The position numbers and the translations under genes are program-made. From Marinobacter sp. SS5-14b (GTDB lineage Bacteria > Pseudomonadota > Gammaproteobacteria > Pseudomonadales > Oleiphilaceae), in assembly GCF_030541005.1 (NCBI RefSeq), contig NZ_JASSVM010000001.1:496001-560000 (forward strand): a stretch of 64,000 nucleotides of DNA, given 5' to 3'. Position 1 is the stretch's first letter; each line of letters begins with the position of its first letter. The notes beneath the pieces were generated by a model that worked only from the letters and a program-made list of their open reading frames with translations, was not told where the DNA came from and ran no database searches. This document shows positions 37,674 through 45,610 of this stretch, in pieces.

Positions 37674-39600
37674 ACTCTGGTTTGTCGTGCCCGGTGATCC
37701 GGGCCAGAACACCGGTGGCTACCGCTACGTTCGCCGCTTGGTGGCGGCATTGAATCAAGTGGGCACGGAGGCACGGATCAAGGGCTTGGCCGGGCGCTTT
37801 CCTCAGCCTGACCAAGCGGCTGAAAAGGCCATGGATGAGTTTCTGGCTTCGTTGCCGGAGGGTACGCGGGTCGTTCTTGATGGGCTGGCGATGGGCGCCA
37901 TGCCCGAGGTGTTGCAGCGCCATCGGTCCCGGTTGCAGTTGATGGCGCTGGTGCATCATCCTCTGGCTGATGAGACCGGGTTGAGTGAGGCTCAACAAGC
38001 CTGGTTCCAGCAAGCCGAAACCCTTGCGCTTGCGCAAGTGGGCCGAGTGTTTACCACCAGTACATACACCGCTGCACGGGTTGAACAGGCCTACGCTGTG
38101 CCGGCTTCCAGAATTGTGACGGCGCAACCGGCGGTGGACGATGTGTTTTTTGAGATTAACCGAACATGGCCTGATGAGGGGGAAGCGCGGCAAACACGAT
38201 TGCTGTGCGTCGGCCACCTGTCCGCCCGTAAGGCTCAGTGCCAGTTGGTAGAGGCGTTGCACTCGCTGGCGGACCTACCCTGGCAGTGCACTCTGGTTGG
38301 CGCGCAAGACCGAGATCCGGATTATGCCGGCCGGGTGAACACAGCCATTGCGGAGGCGGGGCTGGCCGAGCGAATTCAGTTAGTGGGTGAGCTTGATGGG
38401 CCAGGCATCGCCAGGGCCTACGGCAATGCCGATCTGTTTGTGTTTCCGTCGCTCTATGAAGGCTACGGGATGGTCATCGATGAGGCGCTGGCCGGCGGTT
38501 TGCCGGTGCTGTCCTCTGATGGTGGCGCCCTCGCGTTGACCGCCAGAAAGCCTGGTGCATGTACTTACCCGGCGGGCAGTGTCTCCGAGCTGGCTGACCA
38601 GTTGCGTGCTCTGCTCACCAAGCCATCGGTTTTGTCGTTATTGACCCAACAGGCAATGGCCTCCCGGCATGGTATTCGCCGGTGGTCCGATACCGCACGC
38701 GATTTTCTTGAAGGCATGGAGTGCAGCGAGCACGATGACCCCGCCCGGTTTTCTGAACATTGGCTGATAACCCGCGAGCGGGCAGACCATGCCGCCAGAA
38801 GCCAAATGCTGACCGATACCCTGGGGCAGTGGCTGACGGGCCGGCACCGTGAGGCGCCAGTGGCCGGCGCCTCAGCCTCGCCGCGTCCCCTGCAGTGTGT
38901 CGATATCGGCACCGGCCGTGGCTCCAACCCGGCGTACCTGATTCCCCGCCTCCCAGAACCACAGTGCTGGACGTTGGTAGAGCCAGACAACGGTTTGCTT
39001 CAGGCCGCCATGAGCCGGGTAAAGGCTCTGGACGTAACAGCTGAATCCCTTTGTGTTGAGTTGACCGCAAACAACCTTGATGAAGTGCTGCCGACGGAAG
39101 TCGATCTGGTGACCGCCTCCGCACTCATCGATCTGGTGTCGGATAACTGGCTGGCGGCCTTTTCAGTGGCCATTGCGCGCCGGCGTTCAGCGGTGCTGGT
39201 AGTGCTTAGTTACAGTGGCCACTTTGACCTCATACCCCCGCACCCTTCGGATAGGGTGGTGAGGGAGCTGGTGAATCGCCACCAACACGGCGACAAGGGC
39301 AGTGGCGCAGCGTTGGGGCCGGAGGCGACCGGTGTGCTGGAACGACAGCTGCAAGCCGCCGGGTTTCATGTCCAGCTGGCAAACAGCACTTGGCATCTGG
39401 GTGAGAGTGGCAACGATACGGCACTGATCGACCTGTTAATGACTGGCTGGGCGAAGGCTGCCATTGAGCAGGATGCTGGTGCCGCCAACGTGATTGAGCA
39501 GTGGCTGCAAGACCGGCGAGCACAGTTGGCTGCCCAGGCTCTGACGGTAACGGTTGCTCACCTGGATCTGCTGGCACTACCCGGAGCACAAGACCGTTGA
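37660..39600 (+). CDS. glycosyltransferase (GT4-like) fused to a SAM-dependent methyltransferase-like domain
   Basis: 646 residues in two parts. The N-terminal ~370 residues form a GT-B glycosyltransferase: PGDPGQNTGGYRYVRRL at the start and the donor site FPSLYEGYGMVIDEALAGG near 265. From about 410 a Rossmann methyltransferase-like domain begins with VDIGTGRGSNPAYL (motif I), followed by LVEPDNGLLQAA and VDLVTASALIDLVS. Such a fusion is unusual. The ATG at 37660 overlaps the PTPS-like gene; the stop overlaps the next start. The acceptor is unknown. Confidence 0.78.
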   Translation: MLASELWFVVPGDPGQNTGGYRYVRRLVAALNQVGTEARIKGLAGRFPQPDQAAEKAMDEFLASLPEGTRVVLDGLAMGAMPEVLQRHRSRLQLMALVHHPLADETGLSEAQQAWFQQAETLALAQVGRVFTTSTYTAARVEQAYAVPASRIVTAQPAVDDVFFEINRTWPDEGEARQTRLLCVGHLSARKAQCQLVEALHSLADLPWQCTLVGAQDRDPDYAGRVNTAIAEAGLAERIQLVGELDGPGIARAYGNADLFVFPSLYEGYGMVIDEALAGGLPVLSSDGGALALTARKPGACTYPAGSVSELADQLRALLTKPSVLSLLTQQAMASRHGIRRWSDTARDFLEGMECSEHDDPARFSEHWLITRERADHAARSQMLTDTLGQWLTGRHREAPVAGASASPRPLQCVDIGTGRGSNPAYLIPRLPEPQCWTLVEPDNGLLQAAMSRVKALDVTAESLCVELTANNLDEVLPTEVDLVTASALIDLVSDNWLAAFSVAIARRRSAVLVVLSYSGHFDLIPPHPSDRVVRELVNRHQHGDKGSGAALGPEATGVLERQLQAAGFHVQLANSTWHLGESGNDTALIDLLMTGWAKAAIEQDAGAANVIEQWLQDRRAQLAAQALTVTVAHLDLLALPGAQDR

Positions 39601-40562
39601 CGGCACCTCGCCGGGCCTGGTCAAAACTGGCACTGCGTTGGCTAACAACGCTGGTTCTGCTTGGCCTGGTGCTTGCCTTCCTTGATTTGCCTGCGCTGGC
39701 ATCCAGGCTTGGCTCAATTCCGCCAGGGTTTGTTGTCCTGGCCCTGGGCGTTTCAGTCATTCAGGTGGTGCTGTCGGCCTGGCGCTGGCGCTTTACTGCT
39801 GACCGCCTGGGCGTGGGTATTCCTATGGGCTTCGCGGTCAGGGAGTATTATCTGGCGAGTTTTCTGAATCAGGTATTGCCGGGCGGCGTGGTGGGGGATG
39901 TGAATCGCGCCTGGCGGCACAGCAAAGTGCACGGGCAGGGCGGGCCAGAGCGCTCCGGGCATCTGCCGGCTATTCATGCCGTCGCACTTGAGCGGTTGTC
40001 TGGCCAACTGGTGCTTGTCCCTCTTGTGATTCTGGTGATGGGCGCCTTGTGGGCAAGCGGACAATTCAGGGCTGCGGAGGTGCCCGTGGGGGTGTCTCTG
40101 AGCGACACCTATTGGTTGTGGCTTCCCTTGCTGCTTGGCATTGTCATCTGGGTGTTGCTGGTCAGTGACAGGGGCTTGGCAATCTTTCGCTACGTGCGCC
40201 GGGTGGGCACAGATGTGCATCGGGCCTTTGCGGGCTGGCGCAATGGCGGCGTACAACTGACAACGTCGCTTGCGGTGCTCGCCAGCTATCTGCTGGTGTT
40301 CGCTTTGATTGCCGTTGGCATGGGGCTGGCGGAGAGTTTTAATGCGCTGGCACTGGTCGCCGCGCTGAGCCTGGTGCTTCTGTTGGCCATGGTCGTGCCT
40401 ATTACGGTGTCAGGCTGGGGCGTTCGTGAGGGCGTGGCCGCCATGCTATGGCCAGCTGCTGGTTTGCCGGCGGAGCAGGGCGTGGCGATCAGTGTCGGCT
40501 ATGGTGCGGTGATTTTTCTGGCCAGCCTGCCAGGTGCCTTAATGCTGCTCCGGAAAACCTGA
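39597..40562 (+). CDS. lysylphosphatidylglycerol synthase TM-like / UPF0104 flippase-like membrane protein
   Basis: 321-residue inner-membrane protein with about eight helices and the family segments AWRWRFTADRLG, YYLASFLNQVLPGGVVGDVNRAWR and the C-terminal PITVSGWGVREG. Members are the membrane domain of MprF and AglD-type proteins, linked to moving glycolipids or aminoacyl-lipids. TTG at 39597 overlaps the preceding TGA (TTGA). In this cluster it could flip a glycosylated product; this is inference. Confidence 0.8.
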   Translation: MTAPRRAWSKLALRWLTTLVLLGLVLAFLDLPALASRLGSIPPGFVVLALGVSVIQVVLSAWRWRFTADRLGVGIPMGFAVREYYLASFLNQVLPGGVVGDVNRAWRHSKVHGQGGPERSGHLPAIHAVALERLSGQLVLVPLVILVMGALWASGQFRAAEVPVGVSLSDTYWLWLPLLLGIVIWVLLVSDRGLAIFRYVRRVGTDVHRAFAGWRNGGVQLTTSLAVLASYLLVFALIAVGMGLAESFNALALVAALSLVLLLAMVVPITVSGWGVREGVAAMLWPAAGLPAEQGVAISVGYGAVIFLASLPGALMLLRKT

Positions 40563-40582
40563 TGCCCGGTGCAGGGCGGGGC

Positions 40583-41449
40583 CTAGAAAGCCGTGGTGTC
40601 AAAGGCCAAATCAAACAGCATATCGCTGCCCAGATTGATCAGCTGCGCCCTGGGCCGAAGGGCTTCATCCAACTGGTCAATTTCGGGCAGGGAAAACGCC
40701 GGGCGACCGCTGCCAATGATCATCGGAGCCACCATGACATGCAGCCGATCGAGCAAGCCAGCCTTCAGAAACGACGATACGGTCACCCCGCCGCCCTCTA
40801 TGAAAACCTTGTGTAAACCGGCATCTCGCAGCACCCGCAAAATGAGCTCAGGGTGCGCCTGAGCCTGGCTGGCAGGATCTCCCAGGCAGGGAATGGTCGT
40901 CACCAGGCCGTTTTCGTCCGGCTTTTTCGCGGGGTCATACTCACCACCAACCAGGTGCAGCGTTGGTGCTTCGCCATCGGTAAACAGGTGGTGTGTAGCC
41001 GGCACCCTGCGCTTGCGGTCGATCACGACCCGAACCGGATTGTCACCCTGAGTTCGGCGTACCGTCAGGCGTGGATTATCGGTTACTGCGGTACCGGCAC
41101 CTACCACGACAGCATCGCACAGAGCGCGAATGCGGTGCAGATGGGTGATGCCATCGTCCCCGTTTATGAAACGTGAGCACCCGGTAACAGTGGCAATACG
41201 GCCGTCGAGGCTTTGGCCAAGCTGGCCGATGACACGGGTGCCGGACTCGCTCTGAATCGGCTGGCACAAGGGCAGAAACAGTGAAAGCAGATTTCGGACG
41301 TCTTCCGTTGCCTGCTCTACGAGCTCCCAGCTTTTGCCGTTCAGCCGAAGCGCAGGCTGATCGCTGCCAGGCACAGGCAGTGTCACATTACTGCGGTTAA
41401 TGGCGCTGAGTATAAGCTTCCAGGCATTATCTGCATCCAGGGTGACCAT
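40583..41449 (-). CDS. RibD C-terminal (dihydrofolate reductase-fold) family reductase
   Basis: 288 residues. After a ~65-residue N-terminal extension without recognised motifs, the DHFR-like RibD_C domain shows GQLGQSLDGRIAT, RALCDAVVVGAGTAVTDNPRLTVR and EGGGVTVSSFLKAGLLDRL. Riboflavin RibD reductase acts on a pyrimidine-ribityl intermediate with NADPH, but there is no deaminase domain and no riboflavin gene here, so another heterocycle is likely. It converges on the flippase-like gene, 20 bases away, and fits the pterin-like theme of the cluster. Confidence 0.8.
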   Translation of the reverse strand: MVTLDADNAWKLILSAINRSNVTLPVPGSDQPALRLNGKSWELVEQATEDVRNLLSLFLPLCQPIQSESGTRVIGQLGQSLDGRIATVTGCSRFINGDDGITHLHRIRALCDAVVVGAGTAVTDNPRLTVRRTQGDNPVRVVIDRKRRVPATHHLFTDGEAPTLHLVGGEYDPAKKPDENGLVTTIPCLGDPASQAQAHPELILRVLRDAGLHKVFIEGGGVTVSSFLKAGLLDRLHVMVAPMIIGSGRPAFSLPEIDQLDEALRPRAQLINLGSDMLFDLAFDTTAF

Positions 41450-41566
41450 AGAGTTCCTGTTCGTTGGTGTTCCGGGTTCAGTATAGGCAGATTGTGTGCA
41501 AAGCTATAGATACGATACATTTCCGGATTGATTCACTTTTCCAGCTAACTTTTCAAGGACACGGTG

Positions 41567-41773
41567 ATGGAAGAGGAAGAGTTTGATACCGGTCAGCTGG
41601 AATTGCCGGGGCTGGCGTTTAGCAACAGCAATGATCTGACGGTAGCGCTGGATGAGTTGGAGCGGGAGATCAGCCGGGTTCAGTTGTCCGATGAGGAGGC
41701 TGAGCTTTTGCGCCGGTTCCGCAAGGCTACGGAAGACAACCGGCGCATGGTGTTGCAGCTTTTGGGCCGTTAG
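41567..41773 (+). CDS. small acidic protein of unknown function
   Basis: 68 residues, strongly acidic N-terminus (MEEEEFDTG) followed by a predicted helix rich in Leu, Glu and Arg (LDELEREISRVQLSDEEAELLRRFRKATEDN). No signal peptide or membrane segment. AAGGA lies 8 bases before the ATG; GTG directly upstream is in frame. It does not match a family I know. It sits alone between divergent and convergent neighbours. Confidence 0.65.
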   Translation: MEEEEFDTGQLELPGLAFSNSNDLTVALDELEREISRVQLSDEEAELLRRFRKATEDNRRMVLQLLGR

Positions 41774-41800
41774 CAGCGGAGCTGGGAAGCCCCGTTCACC

Positions 41801-42637
41801 TTACTTGCCTTTCTTGTAGATATTCTCATAAACGTAATTGGTGGCCTCTACAAAGCCATCAATGCTGCCGCAATCAAAGCGCTGGCCCTTGAACTGGTAC
41901 GCCAGTACACAGCCATTTTTAGCCTGCTCCAGCAGCGCGTCGGTAATCTGCACTTCACCGTTCTTGCCGGGAGGCGTGCGTTCGAGGATCTCGAAGATGT
42001 CCGGAGTCAGGATGTAACGGCCGATGATGGCCAGATTGCTGGGCGCATCTTCCGGGGCCGGTTTTTCCACCATGTCGGTAATGCGGTACAGGCCATCTTT
42101 CATGGACTCGCCGGCAATCACGCCGTATTTGTGAGTTTCGTCCTGGGGCACCTCTTCAATCGCCACAATTGAGCAGCGGAACTGGTTGTACAGCTTCACC
42201 ATCTGGGTGAGTACACCGTCACCATCTTCAGGGCCTACGCAGAAATCGTCCGCCAACACCACGGCAAACGGATTGTCGCCCACGAGATTGCGGCCAGTCA
42301 GAATGGCGTGGCCAAGGCCTTTCATTTCACTCTGACGGGTAAAGGCGAAAGAGTTGTTGTCGATCAAGTCGCGAATGGAGGTCAGCAGGCCTTCTTTACC
42401 GGTACCCGCAATCTGGTGCTCCAGCTCGTAGCTGATGTCGAAGTGATCCTCGATGGCACGTTTGCCGCGACCGGTTACGAAGCCGAATTCATGGATACCC
42501 GCCTCTGAGGCCTCTTCAACCCCGTACTGAACCAGTGGCTTGTTAACAACCGGAAGGATTTCCTTGGGCATGGCCTTGGTGGCGGGGAGGAATCGGGTGC
42601 CGTAGCCGGCCACGGGAAACAGGCACTTCTTGATCAT
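41801..42637 (-). CDS. galU: UTP-glucose-1-phosphate uridylyltransferase
   Basis: 278-residue nucleotidyltransferase making UDP-glucose from glucose-1-phosphate and UTP. The N-terminal signature is FPVAGYGTRFLPATKAMPKEILPV (split here only for reading), with VLADDFC carrying the metal Asp and EKPAPEDAPS the substrate loop. Length normal. UDP-glucose feeds galE, ugd and the polysaccharide locus. It diverges from the GntR regulator of the prp operon. Confidence 0.95.
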   Translation of the reverse strand: MIKKCLFPVAGYGTRFLPATKAMPKEILPVVNKPLVQYGVEEASEAGIHEFGFVTGRGKRAIEDHFDISYELEHQIAGTGKEGLLTSIRDLIDNNSFAFTRQSEMKGLGHAILTGRNLVGDNPFAVVLADDFCVGPEDGDGVLTQMVKLYNQFRCSIVAIEEVPQDETHKYGVIAGESMKDGLYRITDMVEKPAPEDAPSNLAIIGRYILTPDIFEILERTPPGKNGEVQITDALLEQAKNGCVLAYQFKGQRFDCGSIDGFVEATNYVYENIYKKGK

Positions 42638-42777
42638 GTGTGCGTCCTTTGAATTTGATCGGAGGAAGTCGTAGCCGGGAGTTTACCGGAGTTACCGGTG
42701 GAGGGGGAGGGGTGGCTTGGTCTGGCGTAAGGGTTGCCGTGGCTTTTGTCAGCAAATAGTCTAACTCCGCATCTTGC

Positions 42778-42789
42778 ATTGTTGACAAT
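42778..42789. promoter_or_regulatory. candidate GntR operator, upstream site
   Basis: ATTGTTGACAAT, a near-perfect palindrome with one central mismatch, 56 bases before the GntR start. It shares TTGTTrACAA with the site at 42831-42840. Confidence 0.5.
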
Positions 42790-42830
42790 CCATGGTGTTG
42801 GGCGTAGTTTTCATCTAATTCCAGCAGATA

Positions 42831-42840
42831 TTGTTAACAA
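42831..42840. promoter_or_regulatory. candidate GntR operator, perfect palindrome
   Basis: TTGTTAACAA is a perfect 10-bp palindrome only 4 bases before the GntR ATG at 42845. Position fits autorepression: bound protein would block translation start or promoter clearance. Confidence 0.55.
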
Positions 42841-42844
42841 CTAT

Positions 42845-43525
42845 ATGAGCCAGCCTGTTATTCAATCGTTGACCCGCGCCGATGAGGCATTTGATTGTCT
42901 GCAAACGGCCATTGTGATCGGTGACCTCGCGCCCGGCGAAAAAATCGGTGAAGTGGAGTTGTGCTCCCGGTTCAACCTTACCCGTGGCCCCCTGCGTGAG
43001 GCGCTGGGGCGTCTGGAGTCGCGTGGTCTGCTGGTCCGGAGGCCTCATGCTGGCGTCAAAGTAGTATCTGTCAGCGCCGATGAGCTGATCGAACTGTATC
43101 GAATTCGAGAAGTGATGGAAGGGCTTGCGGCCAGGCAGGCGGCCGAGCGAATGACCGATGAGGAGATTCGCGACCTTCAGGCAACGCTCGACAGCCACGA
43201 GAAAATGATCGAAGAAGCCCAGGGCCAGGCCTACTACCAGGCCGAAGGCGATTACGACTTCCATCATCGCATTGCCACCGGCAGCCGCAACACCAAACTG
43301 GCCCAGATGCTACTGGGTGATCTTTACTACATGGTGCGCATGTATCGTTACCGGTTAAGCACCTCTGCCGGGCGCCCGCACATGGCGCTGGGCGAACACC
43401 GCCGTATCGTCGAAGCCATCGCCCAGCGTGATGGTGAGCTCGCCGAATTTCTTATGAAGAGACACATCAACGCTGCACGCCAGAATATTGAACAAAAAAT
43501 TCAGCAAGGCGTGTTAACAATCTGA
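42845..43525 (+). CDS. GntR-family regulator of the propionate operon
   Basis: 226 residues: winged helix near 15-75 (LAPGEKIGEVELCSRFNLTRGPLREALGRLESRGLL) and an all-helical FCD ligand domain. It lies 18 bases before prpB on the same strand, as in Pseudomonas prp loci, so it most likely represses or activates the methylcitrate cycle in response to a pathway intermediate. ATG at 42845 is chosen; upstream frame is open but has no family match. Palindromic candidate operators flank it. Confidence 0.88.
   Translation: MSQPVIQSLTRADEAFDCLQTAIVIGDLAPGEKIGEVELCSRFNLTRGPLREALGRLESRGLLVRRPHAGVKVVSVSADELIELYRIREVMEGLAARQAAERMTDEEIRDLQATLDSHEKMIEEAQGQAYYQAEGDYDFHHRIATGSRNTKLAQMLLGDLYYMVRMYRYRLSTSAGRPHMALGEHRRIVEAIAQRDGELAEFLMKRHINAARQNIEQKIQQGVLTI
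43511..43521. promoter_or_regulatory. candidate GntR operator before prpB
   Basis: GTGTTAACAAT overlaps the last codons of the regulator gene and lies 23 bases before prpB. It contains TGTTAACA, the core of the two upstream sites. Confidence 0.4.
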
Positions 43526-43543
43526 TCAGAGAGGTAATTGACC

Positions 43544-44431
43544 ATGGCTAACAAGCTCTCCCCCGGCGCCCGTTTCCGTAAGGCCCTGAAAGAAAATCAG
43601 CCCCTGCAAATCGTTGGCACCATCAACGCCTACGCCGCCATGATGGCGGAGCGGGTAGGGCACCAGGCCATTTACCTGTCTGGTGGTGGCGTTGCGAATG
43701 CCTCCTATGGCCTGCCGGATCTGGGCATGACCAGCATGAACGACGTAGTAGAAGATGTACGCCGCATCACCGTAGCAACCGACGTACCGCTGTTGGTCGA
43801 CATCGACACCGGCTGGGGCGGCGCACTCAACATTGCCCGCACCATCCGTGAAATGGAACGTGCCGGCGCGGCTGCAGTTCACATCGAAGATCAGGTTGCC
43901 CAGAAGCGTTGTGGCCATCGTCCGAACAAGGAAATCGTTTCCAAAGACGAAATGGTTGATCGCATCAAAGCCGCGGTTGACGCTCGCGAGAACGATGACT
44001 TCTTCATCATCGCCCGCACCGATGCGTTCCAGAAAGAAGGCCTCGAAGCCGCTATTGACCGTGCCAAAGCCTGCATCGAAGCCGGCGCCGACGCCATCTT
44101 CGCCGAAGCGGTGCACGAACTGTCTGACTACAAGGCATTTGCTGAAGCCATCGATGCCCCGATTCTGGCCAACATCACCGAATTTGGCGCGACGCCCCTG
44201 TACAACCGGGCAGAGCTGGCCGAAGCCGGTGCCGCCATGGTCCTGTACCCGCTCAGCGCCTTCCGCGCCATGAACAAAGCCGCATTGGCGGTGTACCAGA
44301 ACATCCTGGACAAGGGCGACCAGAAAGACGTAGTCGACCTCATGCAAACCCGCATGGAGCTCTACGATTTCCTGAACTACCACGACTTCGAACAAAAGCT
44401 GGACCAGCTGTTCGCTCAGAAAAAAGACTGA
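43544..44431 (+). CDS. prpB: methylisocitrate lyase
   Basis: 295-residue isocitrate-lyase-superfamily enzyme that cleaves 2-methylisocitrate to pyruvate and succinate. The catalytic loop KRCGHRPNK carries Cys123; metal site residues are in [12 protein letters not shown] at 43544 follows AGAGAGG. First enzyme gene of the operon, with prpC 40 bases later. Confidence 0.95.
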   Translation: MANKLSPGARFRKALKENQPLQIVGTINAYAAMMAERVGHQAIYLSGGGVANASYGLPDLGMTSMNDVVEDVRRITVATDVPLLVDIDTGWGGALNIARTIREMERAGAAAVHIEDQVAQKRCGHRPNKEIVSKDEMVDRIKAAVDARENDDFFIIARTDAFQKEGLEAAIDRAKACIEAGADAIFAEAVHELSDYKAFAEAIDAPILANITEFGATPLYNRAELAEAGAAMVLYPLSAFRAMNKAALAVYQNILDKGDQKDVVDLMQTRMELYDFLNYHDFEQKLDQLFAQKKD

Positions 44432-44471
44432 TAACCAAAATTCAAAAAAACAGAAATTATGGGAGACCAAC

Positions 44472-45605
44472 ATGGCTGAAGCAAAACAACTAGGCGGAGC
44501 AGGCCTGCGTGGCCAGGTAGCGGGTGAAACTGCTCTGTGTACCGTTGGCAAAACCGGCGCTGGCCTGACCTACCGTGGTTACGATGTTGCAGACCTGGCG
44601 GCCAATGCCCAGTTTGAAGAAGTGGCCTACCTGCTGCTGCGTGGAAAGCTGCCTACCCAGCAAGAGCTGGATGCCTATAAAACCAAGCTGAAAAGCCTGC
44701 GCTCCCTGCCAGACGCACTGAAACTGGTACTGGAGCAAATCCCGAGCAACGCCCATCCGATGGACGTGATGCGTACCGGCTGCTCCATGTTGGGTAACCT
44801 GGAAACGGAAAACGATTTCAGCGAGCAGGACGACAAGATTGACCGCATGCTGGCCACATTTCCGGCCATCATCACCTATTGGTATCGTTTCGCCCACGAC
44901 GGCGTGCGCATTGATACTGCTAACAGCGAGTGCGATTCCATTGGTGGTCTGTTCCTGGAACTGCTGCACGGCAAGAAGCCCAGCGAGCTGCACGAGCGAG
45001 TGATGAACGTATCGCTGATCCTGTACGCCGAACACGAATTCAATGCCTCTACCTTTACCGCCCGCGTGTGCGCCTCAACGCTGTCGGATATTCACAGCTG
45101 CGTTACCGGCGCCATTGGCTCCCTGCGTGGTCCGCTGCACGGCGGTGCCAACGAAGCCGCCATGGAGCTGATCCAGCGCTTCCAGACCCCGGAAGAAGCC
45201 GAGGCCGGCCTGATGGGCATGCTTGAGCGCAAAGAGAAAATCATGGGCTTCGGCCACGCCATCTACAAAGATTCCGACCCCCGCAACGGCATCATCAAAC
45301 AGTGGTCTGAAAAGCTGGCGAAGGAAGTGGGCGACACCGTGCTGTACCCGGTTTCCGTCCGTTGCGAAGAAGTCATGTGGCGTGAGAAGAAGCTGTTCTG
45401 CAACGCTGACTTCTTCCACGCGTCTGCCTATCATTTCATGGGTATCCCCACCGAGCTGTTTACCCCCATCTTCGTGATGTCCCGGGTATCTGGCTGGACT
45501 GCCCACGTTAAAGAGCAACGCGCCAACAACCGGATCATCCGCCCGAGTGCGGACTATACCGGCCCGGAACACCAGGAATGGTTGCCGATCGAGAAGCGGA
45601 GCTGA
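44472..45605 (+). CDS. prpC: 2-methylcitrate synthase
   Basis: 377-residue citrate-synthase-family enzyme condensing propionyl-CoA with oxaloacetate. Visible catalytic segments include the His region ASTLSDIHSCVTGAIGSLRGPLHGGANE and MGFGHAIYKDSDPR. Length and the short N-terminus fit PrpC rather than GltA. GGGAG precedes the ATG. acnD follows after 5 bases. Confidence 0.94.
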   Translation: MAEAKQLGGAGLRGQVAGETALCTVGKTGAGLTYRGYDVADLAANAQFEEVAYLLLRGKLPTQQELDAYKTKLKSLRSLPDALKLVLEQIPSNAHPMDVMRTGCSMLGNLETENDFSEQDDKIDRMLATFPAIITYWYRFAHDGVRIDTANSECDSIGGLFLELLHGKKPSELHERVMNVSLILYAEHEFNASTFTARVCASTLSDIHSCVTGAIGSLRGPLHGGANEAAMELIQRFQTPEEAEAGLMGMLERKEKIMGFGHAIYKDSDPRNGIIKQWSEKLAKEVGDTVLYPVSVRCEEVMWREKKLFCNADFFHASAYHFMGIPTELFTPIFVMSRVSGWTAHVKEQRANNRIIRPSADYTGPEHQEWLPIEKRS

Positions 45606-45610
45606 TTGTT

